Positions 1-8,828 of a stretch of DNA of 64,000 nt are shown here, piece by piece. Positions within the stretch are counted from its first letter, which is position 1, and every line of letters begins with the position of its first letter. The notes below the pieces were generated by a model that ran no database searches, was not told where the DNA came from, and saw nothing but the letters and a program-made list of their open reading frames with translations. The DNA comes from Lachnospiraceae bacterium (GTDB lineage: Bacteria > Bacillota > Clostridia > Lachnospirales > Lachnospiraceae), in the NCBI GenBank assembly GCA_023664345.1, contig JAMPFQ010000009.1, positions 62,001 through 126,000 on the forward strand. Reading direction: 5' to 3'. The position numbers and the translations under genes were made by a program.

Positions 1-1
1 A

Positions 2-403
2 GCAGTATTGAGCGTAAGCCTGCAATACCTGCCTCAGTGGACTGCCCGAAGACAGGAGATCGGCAGGCGGTATCTGAGAGAGGTCGTAAATCCCCTGATC
101 ACCATGCAGAGGCATCCGGAAAATACGGAGCCGGTGTTCCACCTGTTTGTGGTCACGGTGGAGGACAGAGACGGATTCCTGCAATATATGGCGGATGCGG
201 ATGTGGAGTGCAATATGCACTATCCGGTTCCCTGCCATCTGCAGAAAGCGTATGGACATCTTGGCTATCAGAAAGGTGATTGCCCTAACGCGGAATACCT
301 GGCAGAGCACTGCGTTACGCTGCCCCTGTTCCCGGAGATGAGAGAAGAGGAGATCGTCAGGGTCATTGGACTGTGTAATGGCTGGAGGCGTGCGGACGGA
401 TGA
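2..403 (+). CDS. DegT/DnrJ-type nucleotide-sugar aminotransferase, C-terminal fragment (5' cut by window edge)
   Basis: The reading frame is open from the window edge, so only the last 133 residues are visible. They match the C-terminal domain of PLP-dependent sugar aminotransferases: an early segment QYLPQWTARRQEIGRRY like the helix after the PLP domain, then HLFVV, a YPVPCHLQKAY segment and a LPLFPEM segment near the end. The PLP lysine is outside the window. Such enzymes convert a 3- or 4-keto nucleotide sugar into an amino sugar. The stop overlaps the start of the next gene (ATGA), an acetyltransferase, so together they would make an N-acetylated amino sugar. The exact position aminated cannot be told from this fragment. 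Confidence 0.85.
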   Translation, partial: AVLSVSLQYLPQWTARRQEIGRRYLREVVNPLITMQRHPENTEPVFHLFVVTVEDRDGFLQYMADADVECNMHYPVPCHLQKAYGHLGYQKGDCPNAEYLAEHCVTLPLFPEMREEEIVRVIGLCNGWRRADG

Positions 404-933
404 GAGAGTACAGGGATGAAGCCGCGGGCATCTTTCTGCGGCTTATGACGGCGGCGGATACGGATCGGATCGTATCGTGGCGGAACAAGGATGTTGTGCG
501 GAAGAATTTTATATATCAGGAGCCGTTTACCAGAGAGGGACATGAGGACTGGGTCAGGAATAAAGTGGAGACAGGGCAGGTGGTGCAGATGATCATCTGC
601 GATATCTTTACGGAGCGGCCCTTGGGCTCTGTCTATATCCGGGATATCGACAGGGAGCATAACAAGGCGGAGTATGGCATCTTTATCGGAGAGGACGACG
701 CAAGGGGAAAGGGGATCGGCACGGCAGCGGCCAGGCTGATGCTGCGGTACTGTTTTGAGGAGGAACGGCTGCACCGTGTCTATCTGCGCGCTTTCGCCTC
801 CAACGCACAGGCCATCCACAGCTATGAAAAGGCGGGTTTTGTCAGGGAGGGGCTTCTGAAAGATGATGTCCGGATCCGGGGAAAATATCATGATATCCAG
901 TGGATGGCGGCTGTCTCGGACAACTCTGGGTGA
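400..933 (+). CDS. GNAT-family N-acetyltransferase, probably acting on an amino nucleotide sugar
   Basis: A 177-residue protein of RimJ/RimL or PseH type. The acetyl-CoA binding signature ARGKGIG lies near residues 106-112 after a GIFIGED strand, and a SYEKAGFVREG segment near residues 141-151 is typical of the C-terminal part of GNAT enzymes. The start overlaps the stop of the aminotransferase fragment, which is typical of translational coupling. Known partners of this kind N-acetylate dTDP- or UDP-amino-dideoxy sugars made by the aminotransferase. That substrate is an inference from context, since GNAT enzymes also modify ribosomal proteins or antibiotics. Confidence 0.85.
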   Translation: MREYRDEAAGIFLRLMTAADTDRIVSWRNKDVVRKNFIYQEPFTREGHEDWVRNKVETGQVVQMIICDIFTERPLGSVYIRDIDREHNKAEYGIFIGEDDARGKGIGTAAARLMLRYCFEEERLHRVYLRAFASNAQAIHSYEKAGFVREGLLKDDVRIRGKYHDIQWMAAVSDNSG

Positions 934-1003
934 TGAAAGCAGTGTTTTGTACTGACTTTGAAGATATATTTGGATCGTTAAAAACAAAAAGGAATGGGAA
1001 CGG

Positions 1004-1951
1004 ATGAAAAAATTAAGTTTTGTGATCCCCTGCTATCGGTCGGAGCGCACGCTTCCCCATGTAGTGGCGGAGATCCATGAGAAGATGAAGACCTTGGAGC
1101 AGTATGGATATGAGATCATCCTTGTCAACGACTGTTCTCCCGATAGCACCATGGAAACCATACGGCAGCTTTGCCGGGAGCACTCTCATATCAAAGGCAT
1201 CAGCCTTGCGAAAAATTTCGGGCAGCATTCCGCGCTGATGGCGGGGATCAGGCATTCCAGCGGGGATTATGTGATATGCCTGGACGATGACGGGCAGACA
1301 CCTGCGGATCAGGTGGACAGGCTGCTGGATAAGCTGGAGGAAGGCTATGACGCCGTTTACGCGAAATATGAGCATAAACGCCATTCCGCTTTCCGGAACC
1401 TGGGCAGCCGGGTCAATGAGCTGATGACCCGCGTGATGCTGGGGAAACCGGCGGATCTGTACGTGTCCAGCTATTTTGCCGTGAAACGGTTTGTAGCGGA
1501 TGATATGATCCGATATGAGAATTCCTATCCCTATGTGATCGGCCTGGTGCTGCGTGCCACGAAGAGCATCACCAACGTGGCGGTGGATCACAGAGACCGG
1601 GAGGAGGGAACCTCAGGCTATACTTTCAAAAAGCTGCTGGGACTCTGGTTCAACGGCTTTACGGCATTTTCCGTGAAACCATTGAGGATTGCCACGGGCA
1701 TCGGAGGATTCTGTGCCGCCGCGGGATTCCTGTATGGCATTTATACGATCATCAAGAGACTGGTGAACCCGGATGTGCCCATGGGTTTCAGCTCTACCAT
1801 GGCGGCTATCGTGTTCTTTGGAGGTATGATCATGCTCATGCTGGGACTGATCGGAGAATACATCGGGCGCATCTATATCAGCCTGAACAATTCGCCCCAG
1901 TATGTGATACGGGAGAAGATCGGCTGGAAGCAGGGCGAAAAGAATTTCTAA
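1004..1951 (+). CDS. GtrB/DPM1-like polyprenyl-phosphate glycosyltransferase (GT2)
   Basis: A 315-residue protein. The N-terminal GT2 domain starts with FVIPCYRSE, has VNDCSPD for nucleotide binding and LDDDGQTP as the DXD metal site, and is followed by two predicted membrane helices near residues 230-295. This order is that of GtrB and dolichol-phosphate-mannose synthase relatives, which move a sugar from a nucleotide donor to undecaprenyl phosphate on the inner membrane face. It may charge the lipid donor used by the GtrII-like proteins at 5417 and 16990. The last codons and stop (KNF-stop) lie inside the left arm of a dispersed repeat that starts near 1933, so the repeat may have replaced the native C-terminus. 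Confidence 0.85.
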   Translation: MKKLSFVIPCYRSERTLPHVVAEIHEKMKTLEQYGYEIILVNDCSPDSTMETIRQLCREHSHIKGISLAKNFGQHSALMAGIRHSSGDYVICLDDDGQTPADQVDRLLDKLEEGYDAVYAKYEHKRHSAFRNLGSRVNELMTRVMLGKPADLYVSSYFAVKRFVADDMIRYENSYPYVIGLVLRATKSITNVAVDHRDREEGTSGYTFKKLLGLWFNGFTAFSVKPLRIATGIGGFCAAAGFLYGIYTIIKRLVNPDVPMGFSSTMAAIVFFGGMIMLMLGLIGEYIGRIYISLNNSPQYVIREKIGWKQGEKNF

Positions 1952-2103
1952 TGCTCACGCCAGAGGGCGTTTCGCAAAGAAATTCTAAGTTTCACCCCGA
2001 AAAACGCCTAAAGTGCGGCGTTTTTCATCTCGAAGGATGCTCAAATCCGGGCATTTTTCCAACGGCCAGAGCGGTTGGAGGATCTGCGCCGCTGCGGGCG
2101 GCA
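1933..2103. repeat. Dispersed composite palindromic repeat, copy 1
   Basis: Three stem-loops follow one another. The first pairs 1933-1940 with 1990-1997 and contains the inner arms AGAATTTCT and AGAAATTCT. The second pairs GAAAAACGCC (1999-2008) with GGCGTTTTTC (2017-2026). The third is GCCGC-like around 2087-2103, just before the next start codon. The same order occurs at 11838, 11972 and 59805. The left arm overlaps the 3' end of the preceding gene. The second stem ends in five T residues and may also act as a terminator. Confidence 0.75.
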
Positions 2104-2114
2104 TGGGGGTTAGG

Positions 2115-3782
2115 ATGAAAGGTTTTCTGGGTTGGTGGAAACAGGATAAGAGATATCTGACCATGGCAAAGGCCGTGCTGATGGCGCTTTTGCCCGTGGC
2201 ATGCTGTCTGGTGCATTGCGCCATGCAGGGGAAGAGCATAGGCGATGTATATCTGCCCTGCTCGGAATGGAATGACGAACTGTTTTATTATAAACAGGTG
2301 GAGGGTATTGTCAGCTTTGGATATCCGCAGGGATATTTCGGGTTCAATGAGAGCCATGCGCTGAGATTGTCCTTTGCGGCGTGGAGCCCCGTCCTGGTGC
2401 TCCCCTGGATCCTCTGGGGCGTTCTGTTCGGCTGGAACATGATGTCTCCGGTGATCTGCAATATCCTGTTGATGACCCTGGCCTGTTTTCTGTTCGTGTG
2501 GCTGGTGAGGCCGGACTGGAAGCAGGTGGGTGTCACCTCCCTGCTGTTCTGCCTGTATACGCCCTTTGTGCGGTATATGCTGTCGGTGATGCCGGAGGTG
2601 ATCTGTTTCAGCCTGCTGATCATTTTCGAGAGCCTTGCGGTCAATTATCTGAACAGGGAGAGAGGGTACAAGCTTGTGCTCCTGTTCGCGCTTTCCGGGA
2701 TATTGACGCTGATGCGGCCTTATATGCTGCTCTTTATGCTGCTTCCGGCCTATTTCTGGATCAGGAAGGGCAGGTGGAAAGGCTTTGTCGGCTCCACGGC
2801 TGTGTTCGCGGCCGTGCTGGCAGTCTATGCGGCGGTCAAGCATTATCTGGGGGCGGAATATTTTGCGCCGTTATTCTTTACGGACTGGGTAGATGCCTTT
2901 TTCGAGCAGGGCCTGATGGGAGGGATCCGGTATACGCTGGTCAAGCTGTATTACATGGCCTCTTCTTTCAAGGGACATACCATACAGGGATTCCGTACCG
3001 GACTGGCCTCGGGGGCGTTTTTCGCAGGATATCTGGTGGTGCTGGCGGTGCTGTCGGGGCAGAGCGTGAAAGACTGGTCTGCCCTGCGGCGGGTGAAGAG
3101 ACAGACGGACAGGGAAGAGGATGCGGAAAAGACGCGGGCAATGGAGCGGAAAGCTGCTGAGAGTACCGCCGGGGAGCGCGGTGAGCGCCTCAAAAGGCAG
3201 CTGATCATAGAAGTCCATTTCGTGTTCAGCCTTGTGGCGATGCTGTTCGCGCTCCTGTTGATGTATAAGCTGACGGAGGGAAGCAAGCATCTGCTCACGT
3301 TCATGGCGGCAGGAGTGTTTCTGATCGGCATGATGGAGACAAGGTTTTTTAAGAAAGCAGTGGCAGTCGGAGCGGCCTTTGCGTATTTTTATTCCTATAT
3401 GGCTTTGGATCCTTACGATTATCAGGTCCCTTTTGCGGAAGAACAGAGAGCGGCTCAGGTGGAAGAGTGGCGGAATGTTATGGGAGATGTGCTGGTATTG
3501 GACGAGGAGGGGGTTCCCGGATACCGCAATTCCGTGATATGGGTGTTCAACGACCGGAAAGGGGAGGCCACGGAGAACATGAAGTGGCAGCTTTTATATG
3601 CGATTCCGGAGGGATTTGGGATCAGCTGCTGTGAAAACGGATATGTGCTGGAACATTTTGAGGAACTGCAGAGCCGTTATATCGCTACTCTGGCAGGCGG
3701 TGAAGTGGATGCGCGGTGCAGGGAAGCGGGATATGCGGAATTGAACAGGGACGGGGATGTGGCGCTCTATCAGGTGTACTGA
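2115..3782 (+). CDS. Multi-pass membrane protein, GT-C glycosyltransferase-like, function unknown
   Basis: About 555 residues, with many hydrophobic helices up to roughly residue 440 and then a soluble C-terminal part of about 110 residues. The first extracytoplasmic loop carries an acidic pattern (SEWNDELFYY, about residues 48-57), the place where GT-C enzymes that use lipid-linked sugars keep a catalytic Asp or Glu. A charged cytoplasmic linker (about residues 325-360) is rich in Arg and Glu. The ATG at 2115 is preferred because it follows a G-rich stretch and precedes the first membrane helix; an upstream in-frame start at 2013 would add residues encoded by the repeat. The gene is convergent with the SGNH gene on the minus strand. 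Specific function is not recognised. Confidence 0.75.
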   Translation: MKGFLGWWKQDKRYLTMAKAVLMALLPVACCLVHCAMQGKSIGDVYLPCSEWNDELFYYKQVEGIVSFGYPQGYFGFNESHALRLSFAAWSPVLVLPWILWGVLFGWNMMSPVICNILLMTLACFLFVWLVRPDWKQVGVTSLLFCLYTPFVRYMLSVMPEVICFSLLIIFESLAVNYLNRERGYKLVLLFALSGILTLMRPYMLLFMLLPAYFWIRKGRWKGFVGSTAVFAAVLAVYAAVKHYLGAEYFAPLFFTDWVDAFFEQGLMGGIRYTLVKLYYMASSFKGHTIQGFRTGLASGAFFAGYLVVLAVLSGQSVKDWSALRRVKRQTDREEDAEKTRAMERKAAESTAGERGERLKRQLIIEVHFVFSLVAMLFALLLMYKLTEGSKHLLTFMAAGVFLIGMMETRFFKKAVAVGAAFAYFYSYMALDPYDYQVPFAEEQRAAQVEEWRNVMGDVLVLDEEGVPGYRNSVIWVFNDRKGEATENMKWQLLYAIPEGFGISCCENGYVLEHFEELQSRYIATLAGGEVDARCREAGYAELNRDGDVALYQVY

Positions 3783-3818
3783 TGGGCGCCATTTCCCGGT
3801 GTGGGAGATCTTCCCGCA

Positions 3819-5252
3819 TTATAGACCGGAGAGAAAACGGATGATGTGCCGGGCAATCAGCAGGCACCCGTCCTCATTGGGATGGCATCCGTCAGAGGAG
3901 TAATCCAAAAGGTTGGAGTCGTTGATGCCGAGCTCATTATAATTGTCGATGCAGTAGATGCCCAGTTCGTCAGCCAGGTTGCTCGCGGCGACCACGTAAT
4001 CGGTCAGGATGCCGCCCACATCGCTCATATGCTCCGTGCCGTTGGTGAAATAATTTGTGTAAGTGGGGGTCATGATGATAAAGTCAGCGTCAGGAAAGAG
4101 CGTCATATACTCTTTCAGGCTGCTTCGGAGGCCGCCGGTATAGGTGGTGATATCGTAAGGATCCTCCGGGTTTTTCACAGGGGCGCCCTTAAAGTAGTCA
4201 TTTAAGCCAAATTCAAAAACAAAGCAAAGCTTTTTATCCGAAAGGTCTTCTCCCTCCGGGGCAAAGCGGTAACTTCCGTTCTCCTCTGTGCAGTAGTCCG
4301 TAAGAAAGCCGGGCAGGATATTGGGAAGATCGCCGGTGTCGGGAGAGTCGGCGCTGGCGGAGGATCCGCCGACGGCACAGTTGTAGGTGACTGCGCCGGA
4401 GAGACCGGTCACGCATCCCGGGATGGAACAGCTGTCCCTGTTGATGGCGAGGACACTGTCCCCAAAGAATACCAGGCACCGATCGGACAGGTCGGGATAA
4501 ACACTGGGAGCGGTGCGCTCACGGTCAGTCAGTTCACGCAGCCAGTCAAAAAGGGTCGGAGCGTTGACGGGAGTGACCTGGTAAGCGTTATCACAGAAGC
4601 ATGTGCGGAGGATCCGGTGGGCGATCCCTTCATTTACATCATGATCAGAGACATAGTTGCCGGGATTGCACAGGATCCAGTCCTCAAAGCCCATATAAAA
4701 AGTATTGATGTTCGTGTACGCATACGCGTCCTCAACGAAAGAACCATAAGTAGACAGGGCAGTTTCCAGGTCAGCCGGTTTCCTGTCCATCCAGTACGCC
4801 AAAGAGGGATAGGGGAGCAGGATCTCGAAGAGCGTCCCGGGATGAGCGGATACAAAGGAAAAAAGCCCCTGCTGCAGTTCCTCGTCCCAGCGGGCCTCGT
4901 CCTGTTTGCAGGAATTCCAGATCATTTCGGGATCCAGCAGAAGAAAAACATATGTGACGGTATTGTCCGTGGAGAACGTGATATCCAGATAGCGAGCCAG
5001 TTCATCCATATTCCTGACTTCATGGGAGGCAGCCAGGGTATTGAGCCCGTGATAGGTGGAAAATTCTTCCTGTGAGTATCCTGCGGGGGAGTGCATGGAA
5101 AGGAATATGCTGTCATAGCCGTCCCGCGAGAAATGCCAAAGATCGGACAGGGGAATGGAGCCGTTCCGGATGCGGTAATAACAAAAAAAACAGCCAGCTA
5201 TGGCGGCAATGATGAGTATGGCGGATAAAAGGGTCTTTTTCTTCGACGTCAT
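3819..5252 (-). CDS. Membrane-anchored SGNH/GDSL hydrolase with large N-terminal domain
   Basis: About 477 residues. One N-terminal membrane helix (about residues 8-24) is followed by an extracellular region of about 200 residues of unknown fold and then an SGNH domain. The SGNH blocks are visible: FFGDS near residue 255, GGSSAS, FEFGLND and DGCHPNED near the C-terminus, so Ser, Gly, Asn and Asp/His of the catalytic set are present. In surface polysaccharide loci such proteins are typically O-acetyl transferases or esterases. The ATG at 5252 is chosen because GGAGGG lies six bases upstream; a TTG at 5270 is in frame but would contain that site. The gene runs against its neighbours and probably has its own promoter in the AT-rich gap 5253-5416. 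Confidence 0.85.
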   Translation of the reverse strand: MTSKKKTLLSAILIIAAIAGCFFCYYRIRNGSIPLSDLWHFSRDGYDSIFLSMHSPAGYSQEEFSTYHGLNTLAASHEVRNMDELARYLDITFSTDNTVTYVFLLLDPEMIWNSCKQDEARWDEELQQGLFSFVSAHPGTLFEILLPYPSLAYWMDRKPADLETALSTYGSFVEDAYAYTNINTFYMGFEDWILCNPGNYVSDHDVNEGIAHRILRTCFCDNAYQVTPVNAPTLFDWLRELTDRERTAPSVYPDLSDRCLVFFGDSVLAINRDSCSIPGCVTGLSGAVTYNCAVGGSSASADSPDTGDLPNILPGFLTDYCTEENGSYRFAPEGEDLSDKKLCFVFEFGLNDYFKGAPVKNPEDPYDITTYTGGLRSSLKEYMTLFPDADFIIMTPTYTNYFTNGTEHMSDVGGILTDYVVAASNLADELGIYCIDNYNELGINDSNLLDYSSDGCHPNEDGCLLIARHIIRFLSGL

Positions 5253-5319
5253 GCAGGTCCCTCCGATCAAAGCGATGATATAAACTTTATAGCATATTTT
5301 GAATATAAAAGAAAGAGAA

Positions 5320-5348
5320 TTTACAAGATTTCCCTTTTCGGGTAAAAT
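5320..5348 (+). promoter_or_regulatory. Sigma-A type promoter before the 5417 gene
   Basis: TTTACA at 5320-5325 and TAAAAT at 5343-5348 are separated by 17 bases, the ideal spacing for the housekeeping sigma factor. It sits in the AT-rich divergent gap between the minus-strand SGNH gene and the plus-strand glucosyltransferase-like gene, so it likely starts a new transcription unit. Confidence 0.6.
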
Positions 5349-5416
5349 AGGTATTGCAACAATTTGCAGGCGCGTTTTGCGAATGGCGCGGCGTGAACCG
5401 GAAGAAAGGTTTGCAT

Positions 5417-7075
5417 ATGGAAGAATATAAAGATAGTTTTACGGCCCTCTGCAAAAACAGGACATATCTGCTGACACTTGCGTTCACGGCGGCAGCTGCC
5501 TATGGATTTATGGTGATACACCCGACGGTGGGGATCGATGACACGCCTTACGCTTACTATTTCCAGGAGGGACTGGTGGCTGTCGTGGGCCGGTGGGTGC
5601 TCTATCTGCTGAACAAGATCCTTTTTATCGGTGAGTTCGCGCCGTTTGTGACGGATCTGGCGGGCGTGCTGATCCTGATGGCGGCGGTGACTGTCTGGGC
5701 GGCTCTGTTCCGCACCGTGCTGAAAGGGAAGATACCGGAGTGGGGATATCTTTTCTTCGCGGCGGTCTTCCTTTCCTGTCCGCTGATCAGCGAGGTCTAC
5801 ACTTATTTTCTCCACAACGGGATATCCATCGGTTACCTGTGCGTGGGACTCAGCCTGTGCTTTATGAGAAAATGGTGGGAGAGGCCCGGGCGGTTTTCCG
5901 TAGCCGCGGGGACGGTATGTTTCCTGTGGGTGGCGCTGGGATGTTATGAATCTTTTATGGTAGTATGGCTGTTGGGCGTGTTCCTGCTGCTCTTGACGGA
6001 AAGATATGCGGGAGTGGTGCGCAGGGCATTCCCGGCGCTTTGTATGGCGGCTGCGGCCGCAGTATGCGCTGTGGCGCTGCGGAGCCTGATGATCGCGGCG
6101 GTGACGGGAATCTTCGGCCTCGGATCCATGAAAGAGGAGGCAGTGCAGCGATCTGTTTCGGAAATGGCTTCCTGGATGCTGGAACCCGGTGCGGCTGCGG
6201 AATTTGCCATGGTGCTGAAGCGGGTGTATGTCATGTATGGCGTGTTCGCGTTTGCCTATCTGCCTGTCAGGATCTTTGTGATGGCAGCATTTCTGATGCT
6301 GGCATATGGGATCTATGGCAGTATCCGTAAAAAGGATCTCAGGATCTTCCTGTTGACCGTGGGCAGCTTTGTGGTGTCTTTCCTGCTGGTTCTTGTGGAG
6401 GGAAAGTCCACATTATATCGGTCGGCACAGTTCCTGCCGGTGATCTGTGGATACGGGGCGCTGCTGCTGTGCCTGTGCCTGCAGGAACTGAAAGGCAGCC
6501 GTCCGGTCCGCGGTCGGAACAGGCTGGAAAAGTTCTGCGGAGGGGCGGTCATTTTCATGCTGAGCGCTATCCTCTGGAACCAGTGCGCGGATATGAACCG
6601 CTGGTTTTATGTGGATCATATGAAATATGAGGCGGCCAGGGAGACTGCGGCCAGGATCGCCTGTGAACTGGAACGGCAATACGGCACAGTGGACAAGCCG
6701 GTCATGTTTACCGGCACATATCAGATTCCCCGGGGGCTGATCCAGGATGCCTATGTGCCTTATGGTTCGGAGACCTTTTACCGTATGAAGCGGTGGGCCG
6801 ATCCCATAGACGGGCATCTGCTGGAAAAGTTCTACCGGGAATATGGCGTGTGGGTAGCGCAGACACCTGCCCTGTCGGTGATCGACTGGGGACGTTACGC
6901 CTTTGGCACGGATGAGGAACTGATCCGATTCTTCCGTATGCATGGGCATGAACTGCAGCCATATCTTTCGCAGGAGGATTATGCGGCGGCGGAGACATAT
7001 TCCCTGGATCTGCCGAAGTTTCCGCAGGAGGGATCTATTGTGGATATGGGAGATCATATCATCGTACACTTTTAA
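5417..7075 (+). CDS. GtrII-like multi-pass membrane glucosyltransferase
   Basis: About 552 residues with about ten hydrophobic helices, then a soluble C-terminal domain of about 130 residues. The first outer loop has the acidic motif GIDDTPYAYYFQEG followed by GRW, the arrangement seen in GtrII-type O-antigen glucosyltransferases that use polyprenyl-phosphate glucose outside the cell. This is its likely role here, with a GtrB-like protein as donor maker. The ATG at 5417 follows GAAAGG by seven bases; an upstream in-frame start at 5354 lies next to the -10 element and is unlikely. The next gene starts ten bases after the stop, so the two are probably cotranscribed. The acceptor is unknown. Confidence 0.75.
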   Translation: MEEYKDSFTALCKNRTYLLTLAFTAAAAYGFMVIHPTVGIDDTPYAYYFQEGLVAVVGRWVLYLLNKILFIGEFAPFVTDLAGVLILMAAVTVWAALFRTVLKGKIPEWGYLFFAAVFLSCPLISEVYTYFLHNGISIGYLCVGLSLCFMRKWWERPGRFSVAAGTVCFLWVALGCYESFMVVWLLGVFLLLLTERYAGVVRRAFPALCMAAAAAVCAVALRSLMIAAVTGIFGLGSMKEEAVQRSVSEMASWMLEPGAAAEFAMVLKRVYVMYGVFAFAYLPVRIFVMAAFLMLAYGIYGSIRKKDLRIFLLTVGSFVVSFLLVLVEGKSTLYRSAQFLPVICGYGALLLCLCLQELKGSRPVRGRNRLEKFCGGAVIFMLSAILWNQCADMNRWFYVDHMKYEAARETAARIACELERQYGTVDKPVMFTGTYQIPRGLIQDAYVPYGSETFYRMKRWADPIDGHLLEKFYREYGVWVAQTPALSVIDWGRYAFGTDEELIRFFRMHGHELQPYLSQEDYAAAETYSLDLPKFPQEGSIVDMGDHIIVHF

Positions 7076-7084
7076 AGGAGATTT

Positions 7085-8788
7085 ATGGAAGCAAAGTACA
7101 GAAAAGCGGTCGCGCCGTTTGTGGTCCTGGTGATGGTGGCGGTGATATGGCATAAGACGGGCATCTATTTTGAGACCAATGATGACAGATGCATTGCGGA
7201 GATCCTGTGTGGGCGTATGACCGGAGCGCCCCAGGCGCGCACGATCTATGTCAGCTATCTGCTGGCGCTGCCTCTATCATGGCTCTATCGGATCATGCCC
7301 AAAGTCCCCTGGTTTGGATTGACCCTGATTCTGTTCCAGATACTGGCATACACGGCTGTTTTGGAGAGCATCTACAGCCATTGCAGGAAAATGTGGCAGA
7401 TAGCGGCGGGCACAGTATTTACAGGCATGGCGCTATTGCTGGATCTGTATATGCTGGGGCGCATCCAGTATACCGCCACTGCCGGGCTGCTGGCAGCAGC
7501 GGGATATTTCTGTCTCCTGGCGCATGCTGACACCAAAAGCGGCTGGATTCGTTTCTTTGTGCTGGAACTTCTGGCGGGCATGCTGCGCAGCAATGCCATG
7601 CTGATGATGCAGCCCATGGGATTTCTGACAGTGGGGGGGGTTCTGATGGCCAGGCAGGATGTTCCTCTCCGAAAACGCCTTGCTTTGATGGGAAAAGCGC
7701 TGCTGCCTCCCGTGGCGGTCTTTTTGGTGATATCCGCCGTCAGCGCTTTCGTTTACAGAGGGAGCGATTGGAAAGCATATATGAAGTTTTTGGATTCCCA
7801 GGTGGAACTGTTTGACTACGAAGGCTTACCGCCTTATGATGAAGTGCGCGATATCCTGGAAAAATATCAGGTGTCAGAGACCGGCTATCGCGCGTATGCG
7901 GATTATATGATGCTGGACTGGATCCTGCCGCCGGAGTGTGCCGAAGAACTTACGGCGTATGTGCGGGAGCGGGAGATCCCACGGGACATTGCGGGGGTCT
8001 GGGAGGAACTGAGGAAGCAGCTGTTTGAGGAATCCTATTGGGGATGGAACCGCGCTCTTGCGTTCCTTTGGGCGGCGGTGGTGATACTGGCGCTGCTCTG
8101 GCGGAAAATGTCATTGCTGTTTCCGGCTGCCGGGCTGCTGGCAGGAAAAATATCCTGTTGGGGATTTCTGGTATATCAGGGCCGCCTCCCCCTGCGGGTC
8201 AGTCTGCCGCTGCTGGCAGGGGAGATGCTTCTGCTGTCGGCGCTCATACTGAACTGTGGAGCGGAGATGGAACCGTCGGGAAACAGGAAGCGTATGCGGG
8301 ATCTGGGAACTGCGGCTTTTCTGCTGGGAATGTGCGTGGTAGGCTTTCTGTCGGGAAAGCAGCAGTATTCTTATGTGTTGAGCACGAATAACGGCCAGAA
8401 GATATTTATGGAAGGACTGCGGGAGATCAGAGCCTATTGTGATGCCCGGCCCGAAAACAGGTATGTTCTGGACGCCATTTCCATGAGCTATTACACGGGA
8501 AGCGCTTTGGAGAGTGAGATCTATGAAAAGAGCAATTATATCGTATCCGGTAACTGGTACTCCAACAGTCCGTACCTGAGAAGCTATAACGCGGGATATC
8601 TTTCCGGTAACGAGGGATTTTATTATCTGGTCTATGACGACGGAAGAGGGCTGGAGCATCCCTGTGTTTCGTATCTGATCCAGGAGACGGGAGCAGAGCC
8701 GGAGATCTGTGACAGATTTACGGCTTCTCACGGGGGCGCTTATCTGGTATATTATTTTGACGGAGCATATCATATTGAAGAATCATAA
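7085..8788 (+). CDS. Multi-pass membrane protein, GT-C-like, function unknown
   Basis: A 567-residue protein with about ten hydrophobic helices and a soluble C-terminal domain (about residues 430-567) rich in Tyr and Ser. The first outer loop has ETNDDRCIAEIL, an acidic patch in the position used by GT-C enzymes for catalysis. A strong site AAGGAG precedes the ATG by about five bases. It sits ten bases downstream of the GtrII-like gene and near-overlaps the next membrane gene, so it belongs to an operon of extracytoplasmic sugar-adding enzymes. No named family is recognised with certainty; a glycosyltransferase or transporter of lipid-linked sugar are both possible. Confidence 0.75.
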   Translation: MEAKYRKAVAPFVVLVMVAVIWHKTGIYFETNDDRCIAEILCGRMTGAPQARTIYVSYLLALPLSWLYRIMPKVPWFGLTLILFQILAYTAVLESIYSHCRKMWQIAAGTVFTGMALLLDLYMLGRIQYTATAGLLAAAGYFCLLAHADTKSGWIRFFVLELLAGMLRSNAMLMMQPMGFLTVGGVLMARQDVPLRKRLALMGKALLPPVAVFLVISAVSAFVYRGSDWKAYMKFLDSQVELFDYEGLPPYDEVRDILEKYQVSETGYRAYADYMMLDWILPPECAEELTAYVREREIPRDIAGVWEELRKQLFEESYWGWNRALAFLWAAVVILALLWRKMSLLFPAAGLLAGKISCWGFLVYQGRLPLRVSLPLLAGEMLLLSALILNCGAEMEPSGNRKRMRDLGTAAFLLGMCVVGFLSGKQQYSYVLSTNNGQKIFMEGLREIRAYCDARPENRYVLDAISMSYYTGSALESEIYEKSNYIVSGNWYSNSPYLRSYNAGYLSGNEGFYYLVYDDGRGLEHPCVSYLIQETGAEPEICDRFTASHGGAYLVYYFDGAYHIEES

Positions 8789-8828
8789 GGCTTGGGAAAA
8801 ACGCCCTGATGTCAGGGTATATAAATGG

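Noticed and set aside
2013..2114. Longer N-terminus for the 2115 membrane protein
   Set aside because: The added 34 residues would be encoded by the dispersed repeat and precede the first membrane helix; the ATG at 2115 is sufficient.
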